Shown here: positions 53,121 to 61,720 of the stretch, one piece after another
Position numbering within the stretch: the stretch's first letter is position 1
How the letters are laid out: each line of letters begins with the position of its first letter
From: Phycisphaerae bacterium
GTDB taxonomy: Bacteria; Chloroflexota; Anaerolineae; 4572-78; J111
Assembly: GCA_028285035.1 (NCBI GenBank)
Contig: JANQQF010000010.1
Location: forward strand, 94,106-158,105
Length of the DNA stretch: 64,000 nt
Direction: 5' to 3'
Made by a program: the position numbers and the translations under genes
Notes under the pieces: generated by a model
What the model was told of the DNA's origin: nothing
The model's input: only the letters and a program-made list of their open reading frames with translations
Databases searched by the model: none

Positions 53121-53681
53121 ATGAAGAAGATACATTCTATTTTCTTTATAGGGTTGACAATTATTTTTGTACTGACGCTACCTGTTATGATCAGTGCCAA
53201 TTCAAATCAAGATGACTTTGTATCTCTGACAACCACAGTAACGAAGAATAGGTCTATCAACGAAACTACTACAATTATAGCCACTGAGGCCACAACTCTG
53301 TATCTACCAATAGTCTTAAATAAATACCCTCCTACCCCACCAACGATCTCCAACATTTCTTATATACTAGTTGAAAGAGAGTCGGTCTTTTGTGGCGGCT
53401 CGGATGAGTATTGGGTTGACTTTGATTACACTGATCCTGATGGAGATGTAGGATCAGCCATTAAATCTGTTGCAGTTTTTTCACCATCTGGTGATGGGGG
53501 AACAGAGTATTCTGTCGTCACTCGTATAGGTCTTTCTAGTGACGGATTTAGTGGAAGAGCCACGTTCACGCCTTGTCTCTATTTCACCGATCCAGATACG
53601 CACGTGACAATTACAGTTACTCTTATTGATAGGAGTGGTCTTGAAAGTAATGCGTTACAAATTGTTATTCCCAGGTCTTAA
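53121..53681 (+). CDS. Secreted beta-rich protein with LYLPIVLNK motif
   Basis: 186 residues. A signal peptide covers about 1-27 (KKIHSIFFIGLTIIFVLTL). Then follows a Thr-rich linker, and around residue 64 the motif LYLPIVLNKYPPTPP. The rest (about 80-186) looks like one immunoglobulin-like or FN3-like beta-sandwich with YTDPDGDVG and a repeated FTDPD. Two cysteines flank it. The motif resembles the C-terminal tail (LYIYLPSVLKK) of the subtilase at 22986. Here it is followed by a domain instead of ending the protein. The start has GGAGG 8 bases upstream. The function is not known; a role at the cell surface fits. Confidence 0.75.
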   Translation: MKKIHSIFFIGLTIIFVLTLPVMISANSNQDDFVSLTTTVTKNRSINETTTIIATEATTLYLPIVLNKYPPTPPTISNISYILVERESVFCGGSDEYWVDFDYTDPDGDVGSAIKSVAVFSPSGDGGTEYSVVTRIGLSSDGFSGRATFTPCLYFTDPDTHVTITVTLIDRSGLESNALQIVIPRS

Positions 53682-53709
53682 TTTTGTTCAATTGTTATAG
53701 GTTTCTCCC

Positions 53710-53738
53710 TTGACAGGAGGCAAAAAAATTGATATAGT
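53710..53738 (+). promoter_or_regulatory. Strong promoter of the radical-SAM gene
   Basis: TTGACA at 53710-53715 and TATAGT at 53733-53738, spacer 17. The operator at 53735-53753 overlaps the -10. Confidence 0.85.
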
Positions 53739-53753
53739 GTACAAAACACACTA
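53735..53753. promoter_or_regulatory. Operator 1, TAGTGT-N7-ACACTA
   Basis: TAGTGTACAAAACACACTA, a palindrome that overlaps the -10 and the transcription start. A bound repressor would block RNA polymerase. A second copy lies 64 bases downstream. Confidence 0.7.
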
Positions 53754-53785
53754 ATTAGACGGTTCAAATATTAGGCCGTCTAATT
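53753..53785 (+). promoter_or_regulatory. Attenuator-like hairpin in the leader
   Basis: AATTAGACGG pairs with CCGTCTAATT (10 bp, loop 13), followed by TTA. It lies between the two operators. The T-run is short, so termination efficiency is uncertain. Confidence 0.5.
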
Positions 53786-53798
53786 TTATCAATTCAAT

Positions 53799-53817
53799 TA
53801 GTGTACTTTGCACACTA
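53799..53817. promoter_or_regulatory. Operator 2, TAGTGT-N7-ACACTA
   Basis: TAGTGTACTTTGCACACTA, the same outer half-sites as operator 1 with a different middle. It lies 2 bases before the ribosome-binding region (AAGGAG) of the gene. Confidence 0.7.
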
Positions 53818-53833
53818 TCAAGGAGAAATCAAC

Positions 53834-55288
53834 ATGAATTGGAATGCGCCCTCATTGGCAGATCAACAGAGTTTTCCGCCACAAGATATATTTGAAGCTG
53901 GGTTACGTCATCATCATATCGCTAACACAGCCTACCCCATCAATCACAACTGGACGATGAAACCATATCGCGTTCGACGTGATAACTTTGAGATTGTCAC
54001 CGCCGATGCTTGGGCTGACATTGATACAATGGGCTTGTATGTTCACATCCCCTTTTGCCAAGCCCGTTGCAGTTTCTGTGAATATACTGTCATTGATCCG
54101 GCTGAAACTGCCCGCTCTGAAGACCGCTATTTTGACCTTCTACTGCAGGAGATGGAACTTTACCGCCGTTTGTTGGATACCCAACAAAAAACATTAACTG
54201 GATTCGACATCGGCGGTGGCACCCCGGCCCTCGCTTCAGTTGAGAATATCCAGCGGGTTGTTGAGGCTACGAAAGCAATGTTCGATTGGCAACCAGGGAT
54301 GGAGATCAGCATTGAGACCACTCCCTTGATTGCTGCCAATGAGCCAAAAAAAATTGCCGCTTTGTACAATCTTGGCATTAATCGGATCAGTATGGGCGTG
54401 CAGGTGACGCAGCTCAGTCTCGCCAAGAAAGTAGGGCGACAGTACAAAGGGTTTGATAATTTACAACGAGCCGTGCGCCACATTCGTGAGGCAGGCTTCA
54501 AAAAATTCAACATCGATTTGATGTACGGTTTTGCTGGGCAATCCGTCAACGATTGGCGCGATAGCGCAGAAAAAAGCTTGGAGTTGGAGCCAGATTATGT
54601 CACATTGTATCGGATGCGTTACAAAGGGACGGGTCTACAAAGTCAGGCTGACCAAGTGACCCGAGCAATGATTGTCGAGATGGGGGCGGTCGCTAAACAA
54701 TGTTTGTCAAACGCTGGATATTATGCCCCACCTGGCAAAAACACCTACAGTCGTATCCCGAATGATCTCGGCACCAGCGATTATTTAACCAATCGGGTGG
54801 TTCAGGGCGAGCCATATTTGGGGCTTGGTTTAGGAGCACAATCGCTGTCCCACAATACCTTGGCCTATAATCGCGGGGCGGGTCCCAAGCAGATTGCGCC
54901 GTATGCTAAATTTGTGGAGGCGGGCCGTCTTCCCATTCAAGATTTATACAATATGCCTCACGCCGCCAGCATCGCTAAGATGATTTCGGTCTCATTCTAC
55001 TTTGGCGAGATCAACCGTCACTATTTCGCCAATAAATTCGGTGTTACCTTGGAGGAATGGTTTCCCAATGAGGTGGATTTCGTTTTGAGCGAAGGCTACA
55101 TGGAATATCGCGGTGATTGCTTGAGCCTGACTTCGAAGGGGGCAACGGTTTACAATGGGGTGATTGCCTTATTTTATGCCCCAGCGGTCAAGAAACATCT
55201 GCTCGAACGTCCAACCAGTCTCAACGAACGTCTCACCACTCAAACCCAACGGGAGTTACGTCGACAGCAGGAGATTGTGTTGAGCTAG
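53834..55288 (+). CDS. Radical-SAM protein, HemN/HemW-like
   Basis: 484 residues from the ATG at 53834 (AAGGAG 8 bases upstream); a reading from 53801 has no site. The radical-SAM cluster is C75-x3-C79-x2-C82 in HIPFCQARCSFCEY, followed by GGGTPA and the HemN-like series (ISMGVQ, FNIDLMYG). The C-terminal part (about 370-480) fits the HemN_C winged-helix region. HemN oxidises coproporphyrinogen III without oxygen; HemW-like relatives bind heme. The phrase KNTYSR does not match the canonical HemN substrate loop, so the activity is uncertain. The gene has a two-operator promoter, which suggests tight control by a repressor. A second radical-SAM gene follows. Confidence 0.85.
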   Translation: MNWNAPSLADQQSFPPQDIFEAGLRHHHIANTAYPINHNWTMKPYRVRRDNFEIVTADAWADIDTMGLYVHIPFCQARCSFCEYTVIDPAETARSEDRYFDLLLQEMELYRRLLDTQQKTLTGFDIGGGTPALASVENIQRVVEATKAMFDWQPGMEISIETTPLIAANEPKKIAALYNLGINRISMGVQVTQLSLAKKVGRQYKGFDNLQRAVRHIREAGFKKFNIDLMYGFAGQSVNDWRDSAEKSLELEPDYVTLYRMRYKGTGLQSQADQVTRAMIVEMGAVAKQCLSNAGYYAPPGKNTYSRIPNDLGTSDYLTNRVVQGEPYLGLGLGAQSLSHNTLAYNRGAGPKQIAPYAKFVEAGRLPIQDLYNMPHAASIAKMISVSFYFGEINRHYFANKFGVTLEEWFPNEVDFVLSEGYMEYRGDCLSLTSKGATVYNGVIALFYAPAVKKHLLERPTSLNERLTTQTQRELRRQQEIVLS

Positions 55289-55480
55289 AGTAATCAATCG
55301 ATGATGTGTATTTAAACAAGCATGGTTCAGGTCATATCCATGTGCTTTTGTGCGATGGTTTCCATAGCCAGAATCCATCGTTTACAGCCCAGTGGATGCC
55401 CGACAAAACCATTCGGGCATGACATTTTGAAGCCTGATAGGTACTAAGTCACACAAATGATTAATCAGTGAGGTATCAAG

Positions 55481-56269
55481 ATGCCCCAACCATACGACTT
55501 TGCTAACATTCTGTTCGCTGGCCCCTGCAATCTACGTTGCCCCTACTGCATCGGCCAACAAATTGATCCAGCCTTGAGTCGGAACAACCTGAATGAGTTT
55601 CCGTTACGCAATCTTGATCAGTTCGTGAAGCTACTCAAACACCATCAAGTCAGTCAAATCGTGTTCACAGGCACGACCACAGATCCACAATTGTACAGAC
55701 ATGAGCTTCGGCTTCTTAATTGGCTACGCGAACAATTAGTAGGTAGCGAGGAACGGCCCATTCAATATTCACTGCATACCAATGGGCAACTGGCCTTGCG
55801 AAAAATGGATATCTTCAATCAATATGATCGAGTCTGTATCTCATTTCCCTCATTTGAGCCAGAAGCATATCACAAGATGATGGGATCGCCTCGTGTGCCT
55901 GATTTGGCCAAAATTGTGTGGCAAAGTGAGATTCCAGTGAAGGTATCGACAGTGGTCAATGAGCACAATGTCGATGAGATCGGCTATATTCTTGAGCGTT
56001 GTGCTGCGATTGGCGTTAAGCGATTGGTCCTGCGGCAGCTTTATAAAGATGATCGAACCTGGCCTATCTTGCAGGAATTAGAGCCAACCAGCATATATCG
56101 CAACAATCCAGTTTATGACATCAATGGAATGGAAGTGACATACTGGCGCTTTCAGGAAACGACCAGTACGTCACTTAATCTTTTTAGTGATGGGACGATT
56201 AGTGCGGAGTATTTGTTAACGAACGCGGATAGAGGAGCATTAGAGGATAAGTTACATTATAACACGTAA
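55481..56269 (+). CDS. Radical-SAM protein of unknown reaction
   Basis: 262 residues. The cluster motif is C16-x3-C20-x2-C23 (GPCNLRCPYCIG). Downstream come VFTGTTTDPQLYRHEL and the GG-like substitute in LHTNGQ, then IPVKVSTVVNEHNVD and VLRQLYKDD. The fold covers the radical-SAM barrel only, with a short C-terminal addition and no second cluster domain. It is MoaA-like in sequence style but too short and lacking the MoaA tail. The gene follows the HemN-like gene by 192 bases on the same strand. Its ribosome-binding site is GTGAGG 8 bases upstream of the ATG. It may work on the same substrate, as an inference. Confidence 0.85.
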   Translation: MPQPYDFANILFAGPCNLRCPYCIGQQIDPALSRNNLNEFPLRNLDQFVKLLKHHQVSQIVFTGTTTDPQLYRHELRLLNWLREQLVGSEERPIQYSLHTNGQLALRKMDIFNQYDRVCISFPSFEPEAYHKMMGSPRVPDLAKIVWQSEIPVKVSTVVNEHNVDEIGYILERCAAIGVKRLVLRQLYKDDRTWPILQELEPTSIYRNNPVYDINGMEVTYWRFQETTSTSLNLFSDGTISAEYLLTNADRGALEDKLHYNT

Positions 56270-56323
56270 TGCGTGATACATGGGAATTTCAGGCTAAGTT
56301 TTCTCGTATCACGTATCACGTCA

Positions 56324-58168
56324 TCAAACCTCAACAAGCGTCAAGCGGTGCAGCGCAAAATTCTCATCAAAGCCCTTAATACTGGTCTCAAACTTATCGA
56401 CCTGAACAGCTTCATAAGCCAACATCTGACTAACAGCAGGGTCCAATCGCAAGGCGTCGGAAATGACGATGTCATTACCACGGCTCTGGCCTTCAAGCCG
56501 GGCGGCCAGATTCACGGTTGTGCCAAAATAGTCGAGCCGGCCATTGAGATTGACCGCAATACAGGGGCCGTGATGCAAACCTAAACGAATAATCAATGGC
56601 TCCTCGTTGGTTGCATTGAAAGCGGCCACTTCTTTTTGAATGGCCAACGCTGCTTGTACTGCACTGGCTGGTTCGGAGAAGGTAGCCATAATCGCATCAC
56701 CAATGGTTTTTACGATGGCCCCCTCATTTTCACGGACGATGCGGCCTAAGAACGAAAACTGCTTCCGCACCAAGGCATATGATGGGGCATCGCCCCATTT
56801 GTTGTACATCGCCGTGGAGCCAACTAGGTCGGAGAAGAGGATGGTCATCCCTTGAATACCAATTTCTTCACCAGGACGGAGTACCTCATCGCTGAATAGT
56901 TCACGGAAATGCTGTAAGCTAGTCACGTAAGCGGCTGTCACCGCATTGGTGAACCAATCGGAGCGCTCAAGGTAAATCCGTTGGCGATAGGGCGCATCGT
57001 TGCTCAAAACAATCTCAAGTTCATCAGAACTAGCGCCATCTGACATATTCATTGTCACATCAATGGCATTCTCATTGGCCCGAATGGCAAATCCAGCCAC
57101 ACTTTGCTCATCGGCCTCGCTCAAATCAAGCCACTGCTCCACACTTGGCTGCTGCGTTCGCACCCGATAACCACCGGCTAACAAATTCTTGGCCGAAATA
57201 GTGCGTGTTTCCCCAGCCTCCAAGATTTGGTGCATCAAAATATGAGGGGTCACCATCGGACCACCAATACAGTAAGAATTATCTGAGATAGATCGGATTT
57301 GAGGATGGGGGATGAAGGTGAGTTCAACATTTTCGGAGAAATTGGCATCAAAATCGATGTTGCAGGAAGGGCAGTGCACGCCCTTGACCACTCCATCGAG
57401 CGACTCGGAGGTGAACTTTGCGCCTCGACACAACGGGCACATCAAATCCCAGCGCATATTCAGGATACTGAGCTTGGCTGCGGAGAGAAACATTTCCAGA
57501 ATATCGCGACGAGAGGCCTGCCATTGATCAGCCAAAACATAAGGGCGAATCCGCGTCAAATTCAAGTCGGCTTCGGAGAGTAGCAAATCCCCCAACTTCT
57601 GCACCCAGCGGAGTTGGTGTCCCTCTTCAGCCAATTTTCGCGTAAGATCTGCCAGTCGGGTTGTAGCCAGCCGATGGAAGCCCGTTTTCTGCAGGTCAAA
57701 CGGCTGATCGACCCGTTTTTGCAAAGCAGTGTCAATTTGTCGGAAAACCTTCTCGAAACTACGGCGCATCTCCCAGCCAAACTGATAGGGAATGCCTAAA
57801 TAGCCAATTAAGTTTGCCGGGGTGACCTCAACATAGTAATTGAGCATCGTGCCAGCTTCATTTGGCTCCAAGGTCAGCTCGGCGTAGGTTCGCGTGACTG
57901 GCCCCTGCTCAAACTCCCGGACGTTTGTAAATCGCTGCTCTTGAATCCATTCAAAGGGATGATCTTCATACTTCACCACAATGCCAAACTTGCTAGTCTG
58001 AGCGAGTTTACGACTCCCGCCGGTCTCAACTGGCTCCTCTTTAAAGTCAATTGATGGCAACTTTGTGGCTTGATTAAAACGCTCTGTATCCGCCACATAC
58101 GGCCACAGATCTTCGATCGAACTTTTAAGTTGCCACTGCCATAAATATTTTGTTGGCTGCCAGGCCAT
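56324..58168 (-). CDS. Class III adenylate cyclase with SRPBCC and zinc-ribbon domains
   Basis: 614 residues from the ATG at 58168 (AGGAG 7 bases upstream). Residues about 5-150 resemble an SRPBCC/START-like domain that binds hydrophobic ligands. A zinc ribbon follows with CPLC (244-247) and CPSC (266-269). The C-terminal cyclase domain (about 430-605) has both metal aspartates, D447 (FSDLVGST) and D491 (TIGDAIM), and the N553/R557 pair (VNLAARLE), so it can work as a homodimer, unlike the split enzyme at 13363. No membrane segment is seen. It probably makes cAMP in response to a ligand of the N-terminal domain. Convergent to the radical-SAM gene. Confidence 0.9.
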   Translation of the reverse strand: MAWQPTKYLWQWQLKSSIEDLWPYVADTERFNQATKLPSIDFKEEPVETGGSRKLAQTSKFGIVVKYEDHPFEWIQEQRFTNVREFEQGPVTRTYAELTLEPNEAGTMLNYYVEVTPANLIGYLGIPYQFGWEMRRSFEKVFRQIDTALQKRVDQPFDLQKTGFHRLATTRLADLTRKLAEEGHQLRWVQKLGDLLLSEADLNLTRIRPYVLADQWQASRRDILEMFLSAAKLSILNMRWDLMCPLCRGAKFTSESLDGVVKGVHCPSCNIDFDANFSENVELTFIPHPQIRSISDNSYCIGGPMVTPHILMHQILEAGETRTISAKNLLAGGYRVRTQQPSVEQWLDLSEADEQSVAGFAIRANENAIDVTMNMSDGASSDELEIVLSNDAPYRQRIYLERSDWFTNAVTAAYVTSLQHFRELFSDEVLRPGEEIGIQGMTILFSDLVGSTAMYNKWGDAPSYALVRKQFSFLGRIVRENEGAIVKTIGDAIMATFSEPASAVQAALAIQKEVAAFNATNEEPLIIRLGLHHGPCIAVNLNGRLDYFGTTVNLAARLEGQSRGNDIVISDALRLDPAVSQMLAYEAVQVDKFETSIKGFDENFALHRLTLVEV

Positions 58169-58338
58169 CAACTATCTCCTGGTTAATATTTTTAAGGGAT
58201 GGTCTTAGTATAGCGTCCTCCACCAGAGATAGCTATAGGAAAATCGTGTCCCTTCATTAATACATCCAAAATCACAATTCATACGTCCATCAAAATCACA
58301 ACGAGTGCCATTCAGTGATAGGGCAAAATTATGGGGGT

Positions 58339-58391
58339 AGCATCCTGAGTAGGCTAGAGCGTAGCGGCAGCCGTATCGAAGGGGGCGGGTT
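58339..58391 (+). repeat. CATCCTGAGTA repeat, single copy
   Basis: Runs from TAGCATCCTGAGTAG to GTATCGAAGGGGGCGGG. It matches the right arm of the palindrome at 31036-31159, which is more than 27 kb away. It lies 43 bases before the end of the dipeptidase gene. Confidence 0.7.
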
Positions 58392-58433
58392 GGCAAAAAA
58401 TCCTCGCTTGCCCCTAAACAAAAATACACCCAA

Positions 58434-59513
58434 TCACAACACTGCTTGCATAAATCGCATCCAATTTCGATACATAATGTCCTGAATTGCCTCATCTCCA
58501 TAGCCACGCGTCGACAAAATGCCCCCAATTTTCTGCAAATCGGCAATCGTATCCAAGTCACTCGGCGACTCCTCTCGGCCAAAGCCCCCATCCAAATCAC
58601 TGCCAATGCCAACGAGTTCATGCGTTCCCGTCAATTGGCAAATATGATCAATGTGATCACAAACTGTCGCCAGGGTCAGGTGAGCATTGGATGAGCCTTT
58701 GTCAAAACACCAGCCCACCTCCAACATCCAGCAATCAAGCACCACCCCAATCACAGCCTTACGCCCGGCAAGTAATTTGATTTGTGCATCGGTTAATTGC
58801 CGCTGGTGGGGCACCAATGTTCGACAATTGCTATGACTGGCCAACATTGGACCATCAAATAGATCGAGAGCTTGCTCCAACGCTTGATCCGTCAAATGAG
58901 TCACATCTAATGTCATTCCAACCTTTGCCATTTCAGTTAATAACGCCCGACCTATCGCTGTCAAGCCTTTCTCAGTACCCGTCCCACCGGCATAACGACC
59001 GGGACCATAATGGGCTGGGCCAACAATCCGAAGCCCCTGCTCAAACCACTGCGGCACATCCTCCGGACGAACGATCGGGTCGGCACTTTCCATCAAAATC
59101 ACAAAGCCGAGAGGGGGGGTATCCTCAGTTAATTCAGGCTGATTTTGATCCCAAGCCTCCCACTCAGCCATATGTTGATTGAGTTGGTCTGCGGTTGTAA
59201 TAATCCGGCAATGGTCACCTGCTTCCAAAGCTCGGTAATAAGCCAAATGGGCCTGGGCAACAGCGTAAGCTTGCTCGGGCGAGTCAAAATCGATATGAGC
59301 AGCCGGTCGCCCGGTGGAGCGGGCCAGCAATGTCACAAACGACAAAGCCATTCGCCCGCGTCGCATATCCGGCAAGGCGACGGTCCCGTTGCCACTCCAT
59401 TGAAACGGCTGGCCCGTTTCCGCCGTTCGAATGGAGTGGGCTGTCCACAATAAATTCCGATTACCAAAAACAGCATTTAATCCCAAATCAAGATGTGCAT
59501 CTGCAATAAGCAT
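58434..59513 (-). CDS. Membrane dipeptidase-like peptidase (M19)
   Basis: 359 residues from the ATG at 59513 (GGAGG 6 bases upstream). A reading to 59687 would extend into the upstream, divergent gene's promoter region. The zinc ligands are H7 and D9 in ADAHLDLG, the bridging Glu in ILMESADP, His in DVTHLTD and in LASHSNCRT, and the Asp in GIGSDLDGG. This is a complete M19 dinuclear-zinc site, which cleaves dipeptides, including D-amino-acid-containing ones. There is no signal peptide, so it is cytoplasmic. The gene is divergent to the SDR at 59689. Confidence 0.92.
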   Translation of the reverse strand: MLIADAHLDLGLNAVFGNRNLLWTAHSIRTAETGQPFQWSGNGTVALPDMRRGRMALSFVTLLARSTGRPAAHIDFDSPEQAYAVAQAHLAYYRALEAGDHCRIITTADQLNQHMAEWEAWDQNQPELTEDTPPLGFVILMESADPIVRPEDVPQWFEQGLRIVGPAHYGPGRYAGGTGTEKGLTAIGRALLTEMAKVGMTLDVTHLTDQALEQALDLFDGPMLASHSNCRTLVPHQRQLTDAQIKLLAGRKAVIGVVLDCWMLEVGWCFDKGSSNAHLTLATVCDHIDHICQLTGTHELVGIGSDLDGGFGREESPSDLDTIADLQKIGGILSTRGYGDEAIQDIMYRNWMRFMQAVL

Positions 59514-59688
59514 ACGCTTCCTCCTAAAATTTTGTCCCAGCATAGTGGGCGGTGTGGGAATTGTCAACCTGGGAATTTGGGTGAATGGAAGGATGGAAGA
59601 TTGGAAGGTTGAAATGACTGAAGAAGGTTCTTGATTTACCAGAAGTCGTGTTACACTAGGGCAAAATTCCTTCACAGTTGACACCAAT

Positions 59689-60525
59689 ATGACAGATAAT
59701 TACACCTTACAAAACCGAGTAGCCATCATCACTGGTGGTGGCAGTGGGATTGGCCTAGCAATTACCGAACGATTGGCTCAAGCTGGGGCACACACTGTCA
59801 TTTTTTCACTTATTCAAGAAGAAGTGACGCTCCACGCGCAAGAGGTGCGGCATTTTCCACCCTCGGATGAATTGGAAGCGGCTCGACGACAAATCGAAGC
59901 GGCTGGACCGGGCGATTGTTTGGCTGTAGCGGGGGATGTTACGCAACTGCCCGACATTGAGCGACTGGTGCATGAAACGCTTGAACGATTTGATCGAATC
60001 GACATTCTGGTCAATTGCGCAGCCACCTCGACCGTGCACCCTATTCTCAATCACCCCATCGATAGTTGGCGACGGGTGATTGACGTTAATCTGATTGGGG
60101 CCTTTCAATGCATTCAGGTTGCGCTGCCTCATTTGATTGAAAACGGCTGGGGCCGCGTCATCAACATCGGCTCGACCGCTGCCACAATGGGCTTCCCTGA
60201 TTACAGCGCCTACGCCGCCGCTAAGCACGGCTTGTTGGGCCTAACTCGCACCCTAGCTTTAGAGGTAGCCGATAAAAATATCACCACCAATATGATCAGC
60301 CCCTCCGCTGTGGAGACGCCATCCCGCCATCTCTTCGTCCAACATCACGCCGAGCAGCACAACATCACCTTCGATGAAAAGTGGCAGGCGGCCATCGAAC
60401 ATTCACCCCAAAAACGATTGATCCAACCTGAAGAGATTGCCGACTTGGTTTATTATTTGACACAGGAGTCGGCAAGAGGGGTGACTGGCGAGGATTTGCG
60501 GATTACGACAGGATCACCGCGTTGA
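59689..60525 (+). CDS. Short-chain dehydrogenase/reductase
   Basis: 278 residues. The nucleotide-binding motif is TGGGSGIGL (15-23), the structural motif NCAATSTVHP is a variant of NNAG, and the catalytic residues are S in NIGSTAATMG and Y-x3-K in YSAYAAAKHG. All are in place, so it is an active-looking SDR, using NAD(H) or NADP(H) to interconvert an alcohol and a ketone. There is no clear ribosome-binding site at the ATG. The insertion between residues 45 and 75 (QEVRHFPPSDELEAARRQIE) is longer than usual. The next gene on the same strand is the PuuE-like deacetylase. Confidence 0.88.
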   Translation: MTDNYTLQNRVAIITGGGSGIGLAITERLAQAGAHTVIFSLIQEEVTLHAQEVRHFPPSDELEAARRQIEAAGPGDCLAVAGDVTQLPDIERLVHETLERFDRIDILVNCAATSTVHPILNHPIDSWRRVIDVNLIGAFQCIQVALPHLIENGWGRVINIGSTAATMGFPDYSAYAAAKHGLLGLTRTLALEVADKNITTNMISPSAVETPSRHLFVQHHAEQHNITFDEKWQAAIEHSPQKRLIQPEEIADLVYYLTQESARGVTGEDLRITTGSPR

Positions 60526-60526
60526 T

Positions 60527-60587
60527 TTAGTAAATGGTAGTCAGTAAATGATTATTAATCCAAAATCACCAATTTACCATTTACTAA
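60527..60587. repeat. AT-rich palindrome, AGTAAATGGTA type
   Basis: TTAGTAAATGGTA (60527-60539) and TACCATTTACTAA (60575-60587) are perfect 13-bp complements. The same AGTAAATGGTA word forms the palindrome at 63520-63592. Confidence 0.7.
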
Positions 60588-60619
60588 TTACTTCCAAAGA
60601 CTAACACGGAGATTGCATA

Positions 60620-61552
60620 ATGATCGAGTGGCAAGACCAAAACATACCCGGCGGAACACGCGACTTAATCGGCTATGGGCCAAATCCGCCCAGGGTGCGC
60701 TGGCCTGATGGGGCGCGGGTCGTGGTCAATTTAGTGCTCAACTATGAAGAGGGAGCGGAGTTCACCCTGCCTACTGGCGATCAACGCAATGAGGGATTCA
60801 CCGAATACAATCTGGAGCCGATGCCAGCCCAATATCGGGATTTGGTGGCCGAGTCGGTTTATGAGTATGGCAGCCGAGCCGGGGTGTGGCGATTACTTCG
60901 ATTGTTTGATCGATATGATTTAAAGGTGACATTTTTCGCCTGTGCCGTCGCCCTCATTCGCAATCCAGCCGTGGCTGAGTGGTTAGCTACGGCTGGACAC
61001 GAAGCCTGTGCCCACGGTTGGCGATGGTCGGAGCTTTGGCTAATGAGCCGCAAGGAGGAACGAGAGGAAATTGCCAAGGCCGTGGGCGATATTGAGCGAT
61101 TGACGGGGCAACGACCGCTTGGCTGGAACAGTCGTTATGGTCCCAGTGTCAACACCCGTGAGTTACTCGTGGAGGAAGGTGGGTTTGTGTACGACTCCGA
61201 CTCTTATAGCGATGATCTTCCTTACTTTGTTGAGGTCAAAGGCCAGTCGCATTTAGTTATTCCCTACACCAAGCTTTACAATGACACTCGTTTTGTGATG
61301 GCCCAAGGCTTTAGTCAACCCAGCGACTTTTTTGAGACCTGTCGCCAAGGGCTAGACTATTTGTGGGAGGAGGGCGAAACCTATCCCAAGATGATGTCCA
61401 TCGGCCTCCACGCCCGCCTGATGGGTCAACCCGCTCGCGCGGCAGCTCTGCGGGATTTCATCGAGTATGCGCTCAACAAACCGGGCGTCAAGTTTATGCG
61501 CCGCATTGATATTGCCCGATGGTGGCTGGAGAATTATCAGTCGTTTGGGTAA
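60620..61552 (+). CDS. puuE: Polysaccharide-deacetylase-fold protein, PuuE/allantoinase-like
   Basis: 310 residues, matching the length of PuuE. The first segment (ARVVVNLVLNYEEGAE) and HGWRWSE, then NSRYGPSVNTRELL, match the urate-degradation allantoinase of Pseudomonas, a metal-independent member of the polysaccharide-deacetylase fold. Canonical deacetylases have D-D and H-x3-H; here Asp/His pairs are replaced (for example NYEEG), as in PuuE. The enzyme would open the ring of allantoin to allantoate. The neighbours (SDR, dipeptidase) do not form an obvious purine cluster, so the assignment is by family. GGAG lies about 9 bases upstream of the ATG. Confidence 0.8.
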   Translation: MIEWQDQNIPGGTRDLIGYGPNPPRVRWPDGARVVVNLVLNYEEGAEFTLPTGDQRNEGFTEYNLEPMPAQYRDLVAESVYEYGSRAGVWRLLRLFDRYDLKVTFFACAVALIRNPAVAEWLATAGHEACAHGWRWSELWLMSRKEEREEIAKAVGDIERLTGQRPLGWNSRYGPSVNTRELLVEEGGFVYDSDSYSDDLPYFVEVKGQSHLVIPYTKLYNDTRFVMAQGFSQPSDFFETCRQGLDYLWEEGETYPKMMSIGLHARLMGQPARAAALRDFIEYALNKPGVKFMRRIDIARWWLENYQSFG

Positions 61553-61562
61553 AATGTCTTTG

Positions 61563-61592
61563 GGATTTACGATTTCAGATTTACGATTTACG
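61563..61592 (+). repeat. Left inverted repeat around the unknown gene at 61721
   Basis: 30 bases, GGATTTACGATTTCAGATTT then ACGATTTACG. Its inverted partner is at 62253-62282, with about 90 percent identity. Together they enclose about 660 bases with one gene. Confidence 0.65.
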
Positions 61593-61720
61593 AAAATCCA
61601 AGTTAGACATTCAAGGCAGAGAAAATTGAACAAACAAGATATACCTGACAATACTGGCAAAAATAGGCCTCTTCACAAATATTATCCCTTTTTAAGTGGG
61701 GTAAGTTGCACACACCATTT

